From Flavobacteriaceae bacterium (GTDB lineage: Bacteria > Bacteroidota > Bacteroidia > Flavobacteriales > Flavobacteriaceae), in the NCBI GenBank assembly GCA_021151665.1, contig JAGKWW010000059.1, positions 1 through 21,441 of the forward strand: 21,441 nucleotides of DNA, read 5' to 3'. Numbering within the stretch: the first letter of the stretch is position 1; every line of letters starts with the position of its first letter. Below the pieces are notes generated by a model, which searched no databases, was not told the DNA's origin, and was given only the letters and a program-made list of their open reading frames with translations. Positions 7,195 to 13,917 of the stretch are shown here, piece by piece. The position numbers and the translations under genes were made by a program.

Positions 7195-7505
7195 GGTTGT
7201 CGCCGTGTTCTTCCATTTCGAATGGAGCGCAGCGGAATTGAGAAATCTCAGTTCAAAATTCCTCATTCAAAATTTAGAATAACATCGGGATGTCTCCACT
7301 CCGCTGCGCTCCGGTCGACATGGAAGGAAAGGCACGCTGTCATGCTGAGCCTGTCGAAGCACTATTCGGCACGAGTGATGCTCCATTTCGACCATAGCAG
7401 AGAAATCACTCTAATTCGAAATTCAAAATTCATCATTCAAAATTCATCATTCAAAATTTAGAATAACATCGAGATGTCTCCACTCCGCTGCGCTCCGGTT
7501 CATGG
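7195..7505. repeat. Repeat mosaic between lpd and the type IX sorted protein gene
   Basis: No gene is supported in this stretch. It holds an inverted relative of the 51-bp repeat (about 7205-7250), two copies of the GTCTCCACTCCGCTGCGCTCCGG element (about 7290-7318 and 7473-7499), a GTCATGCTGAGC...GTCGAAGC element (7339-7366), and AATTCAAAATTCATC heptad tracts (about 7249-7278 and 7415-7462). A 136-codon open frame on the plus strand runs through these units and is regarded as spurious. Confidence 0.7.
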
Positions 7506-7543
7506 AACAGAACATAATGAAGTTAGTGAGTACATTCGTGGCT

Positions 7544-7590
7544 AAACCTCTGCGCATCTCTGTGCTTTCTCCATGTATCTCTGTGAAAAC
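7544..7590 (+). repeat. CTCTGCG/CTCTGTG dispersed repeat
   Basis: Words CTCTGCGCATC, TCTGTGCTTTC and TCTCTGTGAAAA repeat with a period of roughly 10-17 bases; the reverse complement of this material forms positions 1-105. It lies between the repeat mosaic and the minus-strand terminator of the type IX sorted protein gene. Confidence 0.55.
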
Positions 7591-7600
7591 AACAGATCAA

Positions 7601-7634
7601 AATAAAAATCCGCAGGCATCACTACCCGCGGATT
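7601..7634 (-). terminator. Candidate terminator of the type IX sorted protein gene
   Basis: On the minus strand AATCCGC (from 7634 downward) pairs with GCGGATT (ending at 7607) and is followed by TTTTATTTTG. This places a hairpin plus T-rich tail about 75-100 bases past the stop codon at 7705. Confidence 0.55.
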
Positions 7635-7704
7635 CATTTATTATAATGACTATTAGTCATCCGTCTAAAATTCCAATTGTCTAAAGATCTAACAGTCTGA
7701 AAAT

Positions 7705-10389
7705 CTATTTTACCACCAGCTTCTGCACTGCCTCTCTCCCACCGGAAATTACTTTCACAAAATACATCCCGCTTTTCAGCGCTGATATATCAAGTGCAGT
7801 TTGTTGTTGCAGCATTGCAGTTGCCACTATTTTTCCAAGGATATCTGTAATGGTGGCGGTACCCATTTCTGCGTTCAGGTTCAGGTTTACGGTGCCGTTG
7901 GCCGGATTAGGATACAGGCTGAAGAGCGAAGCTGTGTTAGCGTCTACACCCATCGGCTGCATTACGGTTGTAGTTACCGTATTCGTCACAACCGCCGGGT
8001 TATAATCAAAATAGATATTAGCCGTGGCCTGCATGCTTTCGCCCAGCTGTATGCCGCTCACGGGCTTTATGCGGTACGTGATATAGCCATGGCTGGCAGG
8101 TTCGTCATCCTGCTCTGCCGGAAGGTAGATGTTCTCGAAGAGGAAGGTAACCTTATTACCGTTGCGCTGCACCGCAGGCTCATGATCGGAAGCCAGAAAA
8201 CGGAAGCTGTTCCAGTCAAGGTTGGCATCAAGTGTGGTTTCTACCCGCACGCGGATTGCACTTGCCGTACCCGTATTCTGGAAACGGATGGTGTAGTTCA
8301 GGTCGTTTGCTGTTTGTGCCGGGGTTATAGAAGCACCCTGCGCCACATTGATATCATTAGGGTCGTAGGAGTTAACTACGGTTTGGTTCAGCACGAAGGT
8401 GTTATTTCCGGGGTTTGCATCACTTCCGGTAGCGCTTACGGTTGCTGTATAGTTCAGTACCGTGCCGCCCTGTACTGTTGGGGGTTGGGCAACCAGGAAA
8501 TAAACCGGCAGGGCATGGGTTGCAAACGGCAACATGGAATTGTACGTATAGGTAAGCGTATTTCCGGAAAGCACCCACGGGCTTGATGCCGGAAAGAAGG
8601 CTAGCTTACTGCTGTCAAACTGCAGTGAAACTGTTACATTATTGGCAGGGGTCGCGTTGTTGGTAATAACCATTACATAAGAAGCGACGAATCCCGGGCG
8701 GGCAAGGTCAATGGGAACGAGCGTAGCCGTTACATCCATTGCCTGTGCCGTTGGGGTGGCACAGAAATCTGCCTGCTGCTCCATTCCGCCGGCGGGGAAA
8801 TCTACCGCGACAGAGGCAGGCGAAACCGTTGCAACACCGGGTATGTTATTTTGTACGGTTATCGTACCGGTACCGTTAGGCAATTCGGTAAATAAAAAAG
8901 AGCCATTGATAATCTCAGAATAGCGCGTCTGCCCATTGCCGTTGTAAACCGCAAAGGTTCCGTTTACCGGATAGTCGGCCGCGGTACAGCCATTGTTATC
9001 TCCGTCAAAAGTAAGTGTACCTAACACCCGGTTGTCTGAGCAGTTGGGGTTCAGGGTAATATGAACAGGAGCCGTATCCATACAGCCAAAACCGTATTCG
9101 CCCTTTACATATAATGTAGTTGTTGTGCCAATGTAGCCATTTTCGGTCGGCACTATAATGTTCGTCGAATTCTGTGCATCGGCAAGTGTTTCATAAAAGC
9201 TGATTAACATTATCTGATCGCCGTTCGAAACGGTATTTTGCAGCGAAAGTAAATCCTGCAGGGTTAAGGCGTAGATGCCATCCTCATTAGGATCGCAGGC
9301 GGTAATGGTATAGCTTTCATCCAGATTTGGGTACTGAACGAGAAGTGGTGATTCTTTTACATAGTGGCAATTGCTGTTTGTAGACGCCACCCTTGTATAG
9401 ATAATCTGTTCAAACGGAACGGTATTGGTAAAAGCCTGTGGATTTGCAATGGCGTTAGTGCCCGCCTCGGCATCGCTTTGTGTCAGGTGATAGGTAACAG
9501 CGGTATTAGGCGCAATTGCGGCAAATTGTAAGGCCGCCGTCAGGTCAGCCTGCCCATACCCATCACCGTCTATGTCGCAAACCTGGTAGAACGAAGCTGC
9601 AGGGTTAATCATACCCTCTGTCCCAAGGTATATATTTTGCGGAATAGAAGTGTTGCAGGCGCCGCCTAAATTAAGATAGTACGTAGTGTCCTGGGTGAGT
9701 ACCGTTCCCGCAGCAATCTGTGTGCCGGTACCCCCGTCGCCAGTATAATATTGGCCCAGCGTGGTTGGGGGGATTGTGTACGAGCCACACCCCACAACTG
9801 ACTGCACCATATCGCCCGGAAGATCTACCTGATCTATAGTAACCGTAAAACTTTCATTTATGTTACAGCCATCAGAATAAATGTAGATCGTTTGTGTAGC
9901 CGTAATGACCGTCCCCGGCTGAATAATAGTGCCGGCACCGCCCGGGCCTGAGTAATAATTGGCTATAGGCCATGTTGGTGGAGGAAGCGTATAGCTTGTA
10001 CAGGCAGTGACATCGGGTGTATCGATGGTATCTATCACATAAAGGGCAAAGCTTCCTGTTACCCAACTATTGGTGCCTATCCTTTTTACCCTGTAATGGA
10101 CATATTCCCAGTGGGCGCCGTCATAATAATCAAAATTGATAATCGGATTTATGGCAGCCGCCGCATCCGTCGCCGAATGGTAAAATGTAACCTCGTAATT
10201 TTCGGCGGGCAGGGGCTGCGCGGCAAGTATCTGGAGCTGTGCATCCATATACATATTAAAAATGGCGTGGCCGTTTATTGTGCCGTCATTGCTGTCGCAT
10301 TCCTGAAGGCCCGGAATCTGGGGAGCCACCTGGGCAAAGCCAATTGCAGTTAATAACAGAAACAGGGGTGTTAGTAATTTTAATTTCAT
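7705..10389 (-). CDS. Secreted multidomain protein with type IX sorting domain
   Basis: An 894-aa protein with a signal peptide (MKLKLLTPLFLLLTAIGFAQ, probable cleavage near residue 19-20) and a C-terminal type A sorting domain at about 824-894 (SLYPNPANGTVNL, ITDILGK, LKSGMYFVKV, KLVVK), so it should leave the cell through the type IX secretion system and be surface-bound or released. Two internal repeats at about 130-175 and 201-245 share CxSYTLPP, YYxGxGGxGT, GTVIT and a closing Cys. Around 450-540 lies a DNNGC...-type beta-sandwich segment. Residues about 673-812 (YDPNDI to YFDYNPAVVTN) match a module often found just before the sorting domain in flavobacterial adhesin-like proteins. No catalytic motif was recognised; adhesion is only a guess. 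Flanked by repeats, likely monocistronic. Confidence 0.9.
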   Translation of the reverse strand: MKLKLLTPLFLLLTAIGFAQVAPQIPGLQECDSNDGTINGHAIFNMYMDAQLQILAAQPLPAENYEVTFYHSATDAAAAINPIINFDYYDGAHWEYVHYRVKRIGTNSWVTGSFALYVIDTIDTPDVTACTSYTLPPPTWPIANYYSGPGGAGTIIQPGTVITATQTIYIYSDGCNINESFTVTIDQVDLPGDMVQSVVGCGSYTIPPTTLGQYYTGDGGTGTQIAAGTVLTQDTTYYLNLGGACNTSIPQNIYLGTEGMINPAASFYQVCDIDGDGYGQADLTAALQFAAIAPNTAVTYHLTQSDAEAGTNAIANPQAFTNTVPFEQIIYTRVASTNSNCHYVKESPLLVQYPNLDESYTITACDPNEDGIYALTLQDLLSLQNTVSNGDQIMLISFYETLADAQNSTNIIVPTENGYIGTTTTLYVKGEYGFGCMDTAPVHITLNPNCSDNRVLGTLTFDGDNNGCTAADYPVNGTFAVYNGNGQTRYSEIINGSFLFTELPNGTGTITVQNNIPGVATVSPASVAVDFPAGGMEQQADFCATPTAQAMDVTATLVPIDLARPGFVASYVMVITNNATPANNVTVSLQFDSSKLAFFPASSPWVLSGNTLTYTYNSMLPFATHALPVYFLVAQPPTVQGGTVLNYTATVSATGSDANPGNNTFVLNQTVVNSYDPNDINVAQGASITPAQTANDLNYTIRFQNTGTASAIRVRVETTLDANLDWNSFRFLASDHEPAVQRNGNKVTFLFENIYLPAEQDDEPASHGYITYRIKPVSGIQLGESMQATANIYFDYNPAVVTNTVTTTVMQPMGVDANTASLFSLYPNPANGTVNLNLNAEMGTATITDILGKIVATAMLQQQTALDISALKSGMYFVKVISGGREAVQKLVVK

Positions 10390-10442
10390 ACGGTTGATTT
10401 TTAGCCGAATATACTGTAATAAATTTTATGTATTACGGGACT

Positions 10443-10457
10443 TTGTTAATTTAACAA
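10443..10457. promoter_or_regulatory. Palindrome TTGTTAA-T-TTAACAA upstream of the secreted protein gene
   Basis: A 15-bp perfect palindrome with one central base, 54 bases upstream of the start codon at 10389, in an AT-rich leader. It may be an operator. A shorter version with the same half-site, TTGTTAACAA, occurs at 18333-18342. Next to it on the minus strand is TACTTTGCC (near 10458-10466), one base short of the TAnnTTTG consensus. Confidence 0.35.
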
Positions 10458-10639
10458 GGCAAAGTATTAAAACCCTACCAACAGGCTTTACGTTTGCGGT
10501 TTGCTTCACTTTTATGACGAGCCCGTCGCTGATGGTATAGCGTTTCCCGAAAAAGCGGATAAAGTAAACCTGTCCATAGAGATTTGCACCAGGCTTGCCT
10601 GCCAGCGTTTTGAATCCGGCACTTCCGAAGCCGCTGCAT

Positions 10640-10705
10640 TTGCCCTTAGCCCCGACGGAAGCGGCATCCTGCCACAGCGCAGCGACGGCAGATAGAGCGC
10701 ACGGC
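10640..10705 (-). repeat. Dispersed repeat, family A (copy 3)
   Basis: On the minus strand: GCGCTCTATCTGCC, a GC-rich centre, GGATGCCGCTTCC and GGGGCTAAGGGCAAA, in the same order as the other three copies. It follows the stop of the minus-strand archaemetzincin-like gene by about 46 bases and has the same orientation as that gene. Confidence 0.65.
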
Positions 10706-10750
10706 GGGTACGGCGTGTAGCAATTAACGCTAGCCGGCTGCTCCCTTAAA

Positions 10751-11377
10751 CTAAAGGCCTATTTTCTTTTTGCACTTGCTGCACACTCCGGCACGGGCAT
10801 TATCTATCGTGCTGATGCGCTCTACGGCATCGGTCATAACACATTTTTTATCGGGGCAGTGCGGCAGGCCCAGGTTGTGGCCCAGCTCGTGTATGGCAAC
10901 CTTGGCAAGGCGCTGGTTTTGCATGCTTTTGTCTTTATGCTTCAGTCGGAAATCGCTTACCACGCACACCGGCCCCGGGCACTTGCCAAGCCCCATGATC
11001 CCGAAATCGCCATACTTCCATGCGGGCGGTTTTACGGCACCCGATGCATCGGTCTTGGTAAACGAAATGTCGCGGTGCGTGAGCCCTATTACATAATCGG
11101 CACCTTTCGGCATAGCCCGCTGCTGTATATGCAGCAGGCTGTCGGCACGGTAGCGTGTCGACTTTACCTTTATGAATGCAGCTTGCGGCAGGGGTTTGGT
11201 TGGCAGTACCCTCACGCGCGCACCATAGCATTGCAGCACGGCGTCTTTCACAACACGGCATTCTTTGGCGCCAAATCCTTTGTAGGGAAGCAGGGCAACG
11301 GTCAGCTCTGCCGGGGCGGGCCTGTCGGAACACGCTATAAGCAGTAACGCCGCTATTGCGAAGAAAATTTTTTTCAT
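10751..11377 (-). CDS. Archaemetzincin-type zinc metalloprotease, lipoprotein
   Basis: The C-terminal half carries HELGHNLGLPHC (163-174) followed by C179, M181, C199 and C202, which fits the archaemetzincin signature HExxHxxGxxHC-x4-C-x-M-x17-CxxC in every spacing. H163, H167 and H173 would bind the catalytic zinc with E164 as base; the four cysteines would hold a second, structural zinc. The N-terminus is a lipoprotein signal (MKKIFFAIAALLLIAC) with lipobox LIAC and acylated C16, so the enzyme is probably anchored in the cell envelope. Length is 208 aa. Substrate unknown; archaemetzincins in general have poorly known targets. It stands alone on the minus strand, divergent from a decayed small secreted-protein gene. 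Confidence 0.88.
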   Translation of the reverse strand: MKKIFFAIAALLLIACSDRPAPAELTVALLPYKGFGAKECRVVKDAVLQCYGARVRVLPTKPLPQAAFIKVKSTRYRADSLLHIQQRAMPKGADYVIGLTHRDISFTKTDASGAVKPPAWKYGDFGIMGLGKCPGPVCVVSDFRLKHKDKSMQNQRLAKVAIHELGHNLGLPHCPDKKCVMTDAVERISTIDNARAGVCSKCKKKIGL

Positions 11378-11403
11378 CGGGGATAATTAACTTTTTGTGC
11401 ACC

Positions 11404-11432
11404 TTGCGGCTCACTAAATTATGATATATTTG
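11404..11432 (+). promoter_or_regulatory. Canonical Bacteroidota promoter before the pseudogene
   Basis: TTG at 11404-11406, an 18-base spacer and TATATTTG at 11425-11432, a full match to TTG/TAnnTTTG. It lies 15 bases before the pseudogene's first codon. Since no other promoter is obvious before the serine hydrolase at 11702, it may now drive that gene through a leader of about 265 bases. Confidence 0.7.
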
Positions 11433-11446
11433 GGAAAACTAACTAA

Positions 11447-11671
11447 TTGAAAAAAATTACACTATTACTATTTGTCATCACAGCAACCTTCTTTCGGTTT
11501 GCGCAATAGATGACGACCTGGATGTAAAGGCACTGCCCGAAACCCTTGCAGGAACCTGAAAACTTACGGGGACTGCGTTAAATGGTGCCTTGGAGAAGCC
11601 TGCATAGATGAACGCCTTATAGCGGACAAGTCATAGGTTGTGTAGGGAAAGAATACCTGAAAGAAAACTAA
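11447..11671 (+). pseudogene. Decayed small secreted protein gene, lipocalin-like
   Basis: Starting at TTG 11447 the frame reads a signal peptide (KKITLLLFVITATFFRFAQ) and then hits TAG at 11507. One missing base restores a second frame, DDDLDVKALPETLAGT, which ends at TGA where lipocalin-like proteins have the W of GTWKL. A further shift gives DCVKWCLGEACIDERLIADK, and another gives GCVGKEYLKEN followed by TAA at 11669-11671. At least three lesions are needed to explain it, so it should not make a full protein. The GTW-K-L context suggests a small lipocalin-like domain, but the remnant is too short to be sure. The promoter just upstream is intact. Confidence 0.6.
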
Positions 11672-11701
11672 CACGATAACCATCAATCAACATTATTCGA
11701 C

Positions 11702-13012
11702 ATGAAAAAACTTTTACTATTTGTTGCCGTTGCGGCACAGGCACTTACAGCACAGGCGCCCGACAAGGCAAAGCTCGACGCTTATTTCAATGCACTCGAA
11801 ACCTCGGGCAAATGGCGCGGCAGCGTGATGCTTTCGCAAAACGGGCAGCCGGTATACACGCGCAACGTGGGAATGGCCAACGAGCAGGCGGGACAGAAGA
11901 TAACTGATGCGTCGAAGTTCAGGATCGGGTCGATATCCAAGGTATTTACTTCGGCAATGATCCTTAAGGCAACAGAGGAGAAAAAACTGCAGCTTACCGA
12001 TAAGCTCGATAAGTACTACCCTACTGTCCCTAATGCCGGAAAGATAACGATTACCGACCTGCTGAACCACCACAGCGGCATCCATAACTTTACAGACGAT
12101 GAGGCGTACCTGACCTACAATACCAAGCCGAAAACACACGAAGAGATGGTTGCCCTTATTACCAAAGGCGGCAGCGATTTTGAGCCCGGCAGCAAGGCCG
12201 ATTACAGCAACTCCAACTATGTGCTGCTAACGTACATTCTTGAAAAGGTGTATAAGAAACCTTACAAAGACCTGTTGCAGGAAAAGATCGTAAAGCCGCT
12301 GGGGCTTAAGAATACCTACTACGGGGGTAAAACCAACCCTGCGGCCAACGAAGTTATGTCGTATAAATTTGAAGGAAGCTGGGCGCCGGAACCGGAAACC
12401 GATATGAGCATTCCTGCAGGTGCAGGAGCGGTGGTAAGCAACGTAAACGATATCTCGCGCTTTATCGAGGCGCTTTTTGCAGGGAAAGTAATTTCTGCAG
12501 CCAGCCTTGAGCAAATGAAAACCATCAAAGACGGCTACGGTCTCGGGCTTTTTACCATCCCGTTTAACGAAAAAACCTCCTACGGGCATACCGGGGGGAT
12601 CGACGGATTTACGTCGATGCTGGGTTACTTCCCTAATGAAAAAGTAACGGTTGCAATGACCTCAAACGGCGCCAATTTTAATGGGAACGATATTGCTATT
12701 GCCATGCTTAGTGCCGCGTTTAACCAGCCATTCGAAATTCCGCAATTCAGCAACTACACGCCCAATCCACAGGAACTAGACCTGTTGGTGGGCACCTATG
12801 CCGCACCCGGAGCACCCATGAAGATCATGATCACGCGCAAAGACGCGACGCTTATTGCACAAGCAACCGGGCAGCAATCATTTCCGCTGGATGCAGTAGC
12901 ATTAAACCGTTTTGAGTTTAAGATGGCCGGCATAAAGCTCGACTTCAAGCCTGAAGCAAAACAAATGATCCTGAAGCAGGGCGGCGGCGAGTTTACCTTC
13001 ACGAAGGAGTAA
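11702..13012 (+). CDS. Secreted serine hydrolase, beta-lactamase/class C PBP family
   Basis: A 436-aa protein of the beta-lactamase family (PF00144 type). A signal peptide (MKKLLLFVAVAAQALTAQ, cleavage near residue 18) sends it to the periplasm or outside. The catalytic S77-I-S-K80 (SxxK) lies in FRIGSISKVF, the second motif is Y168-S-N170 (YxN), and H296-T-G-G is the third-motif equivalent; LLNHHSGIHNF at about 120-130 is also typical. The C-terminal 80 residues form a small beta-rich domain as in many such hydrolases. The family includes D-aminopeptidases, esterases and true class C beta-lactamases, and the sequence alone does not say which; antibiotic resistance should not be assumed. A tandem heptad array and a terminator follow. 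Confidence 0.88.
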   Translation: MKKLLLFVAVAAQALTAQAPDKAKLDAYFNALETSGKWRGSVMLSQNGQPVYTRNVGMANEQAGQKITDASKFRIGSISKVFTSAMILKATEEKKLQLTDKLDKYYPTVPNAGKITITDLLNHHSGIHNFTDDEAYLTYNTKPKTHEEMVALITKGGSDFEPGSKADYSNSNYVLLTYILEKVYKKPYKDLLQEKIVKPLGLKNTYYGGKTNPAANEVMSYKFEGSWAPEPETDMSIPAGAGAVVSNVNDISRFIEALFAGKVISAASLEQMKTIKDGYGLGLFTIPFNEKTSYGHTGGIDGFTSMLGYFPNEKVTVAMTSNGANFNGNDIAIAMLSAAFNQPFEIPQFSNYTPNPQELDLLVGTYAAPGAPMKIMITRKDATLIAQATGQQSFPLDAVALNRFEFKMAGIKLDFKPEAKQMILKQGGGEFTFTKE

Positions 13013-13022
13013 GGGAGTCGGA

Positions 13023-13106
13023 GTCCGATGTCCGATGTCTGATGTCCGATGTCCGATGTCTGAAGTCCGATGTCCGAAGTCCGAAGTCCGATGTCCGATG
13101 TCTGAA
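13023..13106 (+). repeat. Tandem array of twelve 7-bp units, GTCYGAW
   Basis: Twelve contiguous heptamers (GTCCGAT, GTCTGAT, GTCCGAA and GTCTGAA variants) fill 84 bases directly after the serine hydrolase stop, and a related array (GAAATCTGAAATCTAAAATCTG) continues to about 13140. All units keep the 7-bp phase. Three further degenerate units occur at 21384-21404. The period is not a multiple of three and the array has no spacers, so it is neither coding nor a CRISPR. Confidence 0.9.
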
Positions 13107-13141
13107 TTTTAACTACTGAAATCTGAAATCTAAAATCTGAT

Positions 13142-13174
13142 AAAGCCATGCCATTACCGGTGTGGCTTTTTTTT
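13142..13174 (+). terminator. Rho-independent terminator after the serine hydrolase
   Basis: AAAGCCA (13142-13148) pairs with TGGCTTT (13163-13169) and is followed by an uninterrupted T-run to 13174. The heptad array lies between the stop codon and this terminator, hence within the transcript. Confidence 0.8.
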
Positions 13175-13182
13175 AGTTAAAA

Positions 13183-13290
13183 GCGCATCGCTTGCGCATT
13201 CTTTATACGCATTTCCTGCTGTCCGCTGTATCTCCCTGCGTTGCACTTCGGGAGGATGCCGCTTCCATCAGGGCTAAGGGAAAGCTTTGG
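13183..13290 (+). repeat. About 100-bp dispersed repeat, family A (copy 4)
   Basis: Begins about 9 bases after the terminator T-run with GCATCGCTTGCGCATTC, then TTTCCTGCTGTCCGCTGTAT, GGAGGATGCCGCTTCC and CAGGGCTAAGGGAAAGC. It is the best preserved copy and is followed by GGTTTCAGG heptads and a GTCATGCTGAGC element, the same order as the inverted mosaic at 101-272. Confidence 0.8.
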
Positions 13291-13403
13291 GGATTTGTTT
13301 TAGGTTTCAGGTTGTCATGCTGAGCTTGTCGAAGCATCCGGCAAGAGCGCAGCAAAGGCCTTCAGCTTTGTGGCGTACAATAGATTGTCGACCTCACCCC
13401 CGG

Positions 13404-13424
13404 CCCCTCTCCGAAGGAGAGGGG
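13404..13424. repeat. Perfect 9-bp hairpin CCCCTCTCC-GAA-GGAGAGGGG
   Basis: Arms 13404-13412 and 13416-13424 around a GAA loop, within CCTCACCCCCGGCCCCTCTCC, a type of short palindromic unit met in many bacterial intergenic regions. No T-run follows, so it is not read as a terminator. Confidence 0.75.
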
Positions 13425-13774
13425 GGGGCTAAGCCATGATCCAAATCTCAAAAACCAAAATTTAAAACTCGTAATTTAGAATAGCGAAGCTGAGATATCT
13501 CCACTCCGCTGCGCTGCGGTCGACATGGAAGAAACAGGTTTCACATTTCGGGTTCAGGGTTTCAGGTTTCGGGTTGCCTGTCATGCCGAGCCTGTCCTGG
13601 CATGGTTGTCGAAGCGCTATTCGGCATGAGTGTTGCTAAGGCCTTCAGCTTTGTGGCGTTGAGCAAATCGGGAGTAAAGGCGTGAAAAGATTTAGTGTCT
13701 GAGCGCAGCGAGTTTAAATCTTTTAGCCGTAGCGATCGATTTGTAGCCTAAGAAGCTGCTGCCTTGAATTTTTG

Positions 13775-13800
13775 GTTCTTTTGTTTCAAGACAAAAGAAC
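13775..13800. repeat. 10-bp hairpin GTTCTTTTGT...ACAAAAGAAC
   Basis: Perfect 10-bp arms around the six-base loop TTCAAG. It ends a longer repeat-like segment (about 13680-13800). On the minus strand the hairpin is downstream of the photolyase gene at 13918 and may slow or stop its transcript, though no strong T-run follows. Confidence 0.6.
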
Positions 13801-13917
13801 ATAATTCAAAATTCATCATTCAGAATATTAAGGGTTGTCTCCACTCCGCTGCACTGCGGTCGACATGGAACAACTGCATCCCGTCATTCAAAATTTATAA
13901 TTCAAAATTCAAAACAA

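Larger units (their letters stand above)
10426..10758 (-). other. 110-codon open frame without ATG; possible gene remnant
   Basis: This stretch has no annotatable gene, but one minus-strand frame stays open for 110 codons from the end of the protease gene to a TAA at 10426-10428, with no ATG anywhere. Its latter half reads like protein: AGKPGANLYGQVYFIRFFG, then KRYTISDGLVIKVKQTANV and KPVGRV. Its first half coincides with family A repeat DNA (10640-10705), which argues that part of the openness is due to GC-rich repeat composition. Either a truncated gene end carrying no start or a chance open frame in a repeat; I cannot decide. It overlaps the leader of the secreted protein gene. Confidence 0.35.
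13310..13917. repeat. Repeat mosaic between the serine hydrolase and the photolyase genes
   Basis: No gene is supported in these 600 bases. Units seen: GTCATGCTGAGC...GTCGAAGC (13314-13340 and a diverged copy at 13579-13612), AAGGCCTTCAGCTTTGTGGCGT twice (13355-13376 and 13638-13659 with one or two flanking differences), GTCTCCACTCCGCTGCG...GTCGACATGGAA twice (about 13496-13529 and 13834-13869), GGGTTTCAGGTTTC heptads (about 13548-13575), AATTCAAAATT heptads (about 13801-13825 and 13883-13912), and two hairpins listed separately. Confidence 0.7.

Noticed and set aside
7051..7461. 136-codon plus-strand open frame
   Set aside because: It runs from a terminator hairpin through family A and several other repeats; the translation has no protein-like features and its words recur at other repeat sites.
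10501..10695. 64-codon plus-strand frame starting at TTG
   Set aside because: Its last third is family A repeat read in antisense, and the minus-strand frame in the same place looks more protein-like.
11702..13012. Antibiotic-resistance beta-lactamase
   Set aside because: The SxxK and YxN motifs are shared by many peptidases and esterases of this fold; nothing specific to a resistance enzyme is seen.
13023..13106. CRISPR array
   Set aside because: Units are 7 bp, contiguous and without spacers, and no cas genes are near.
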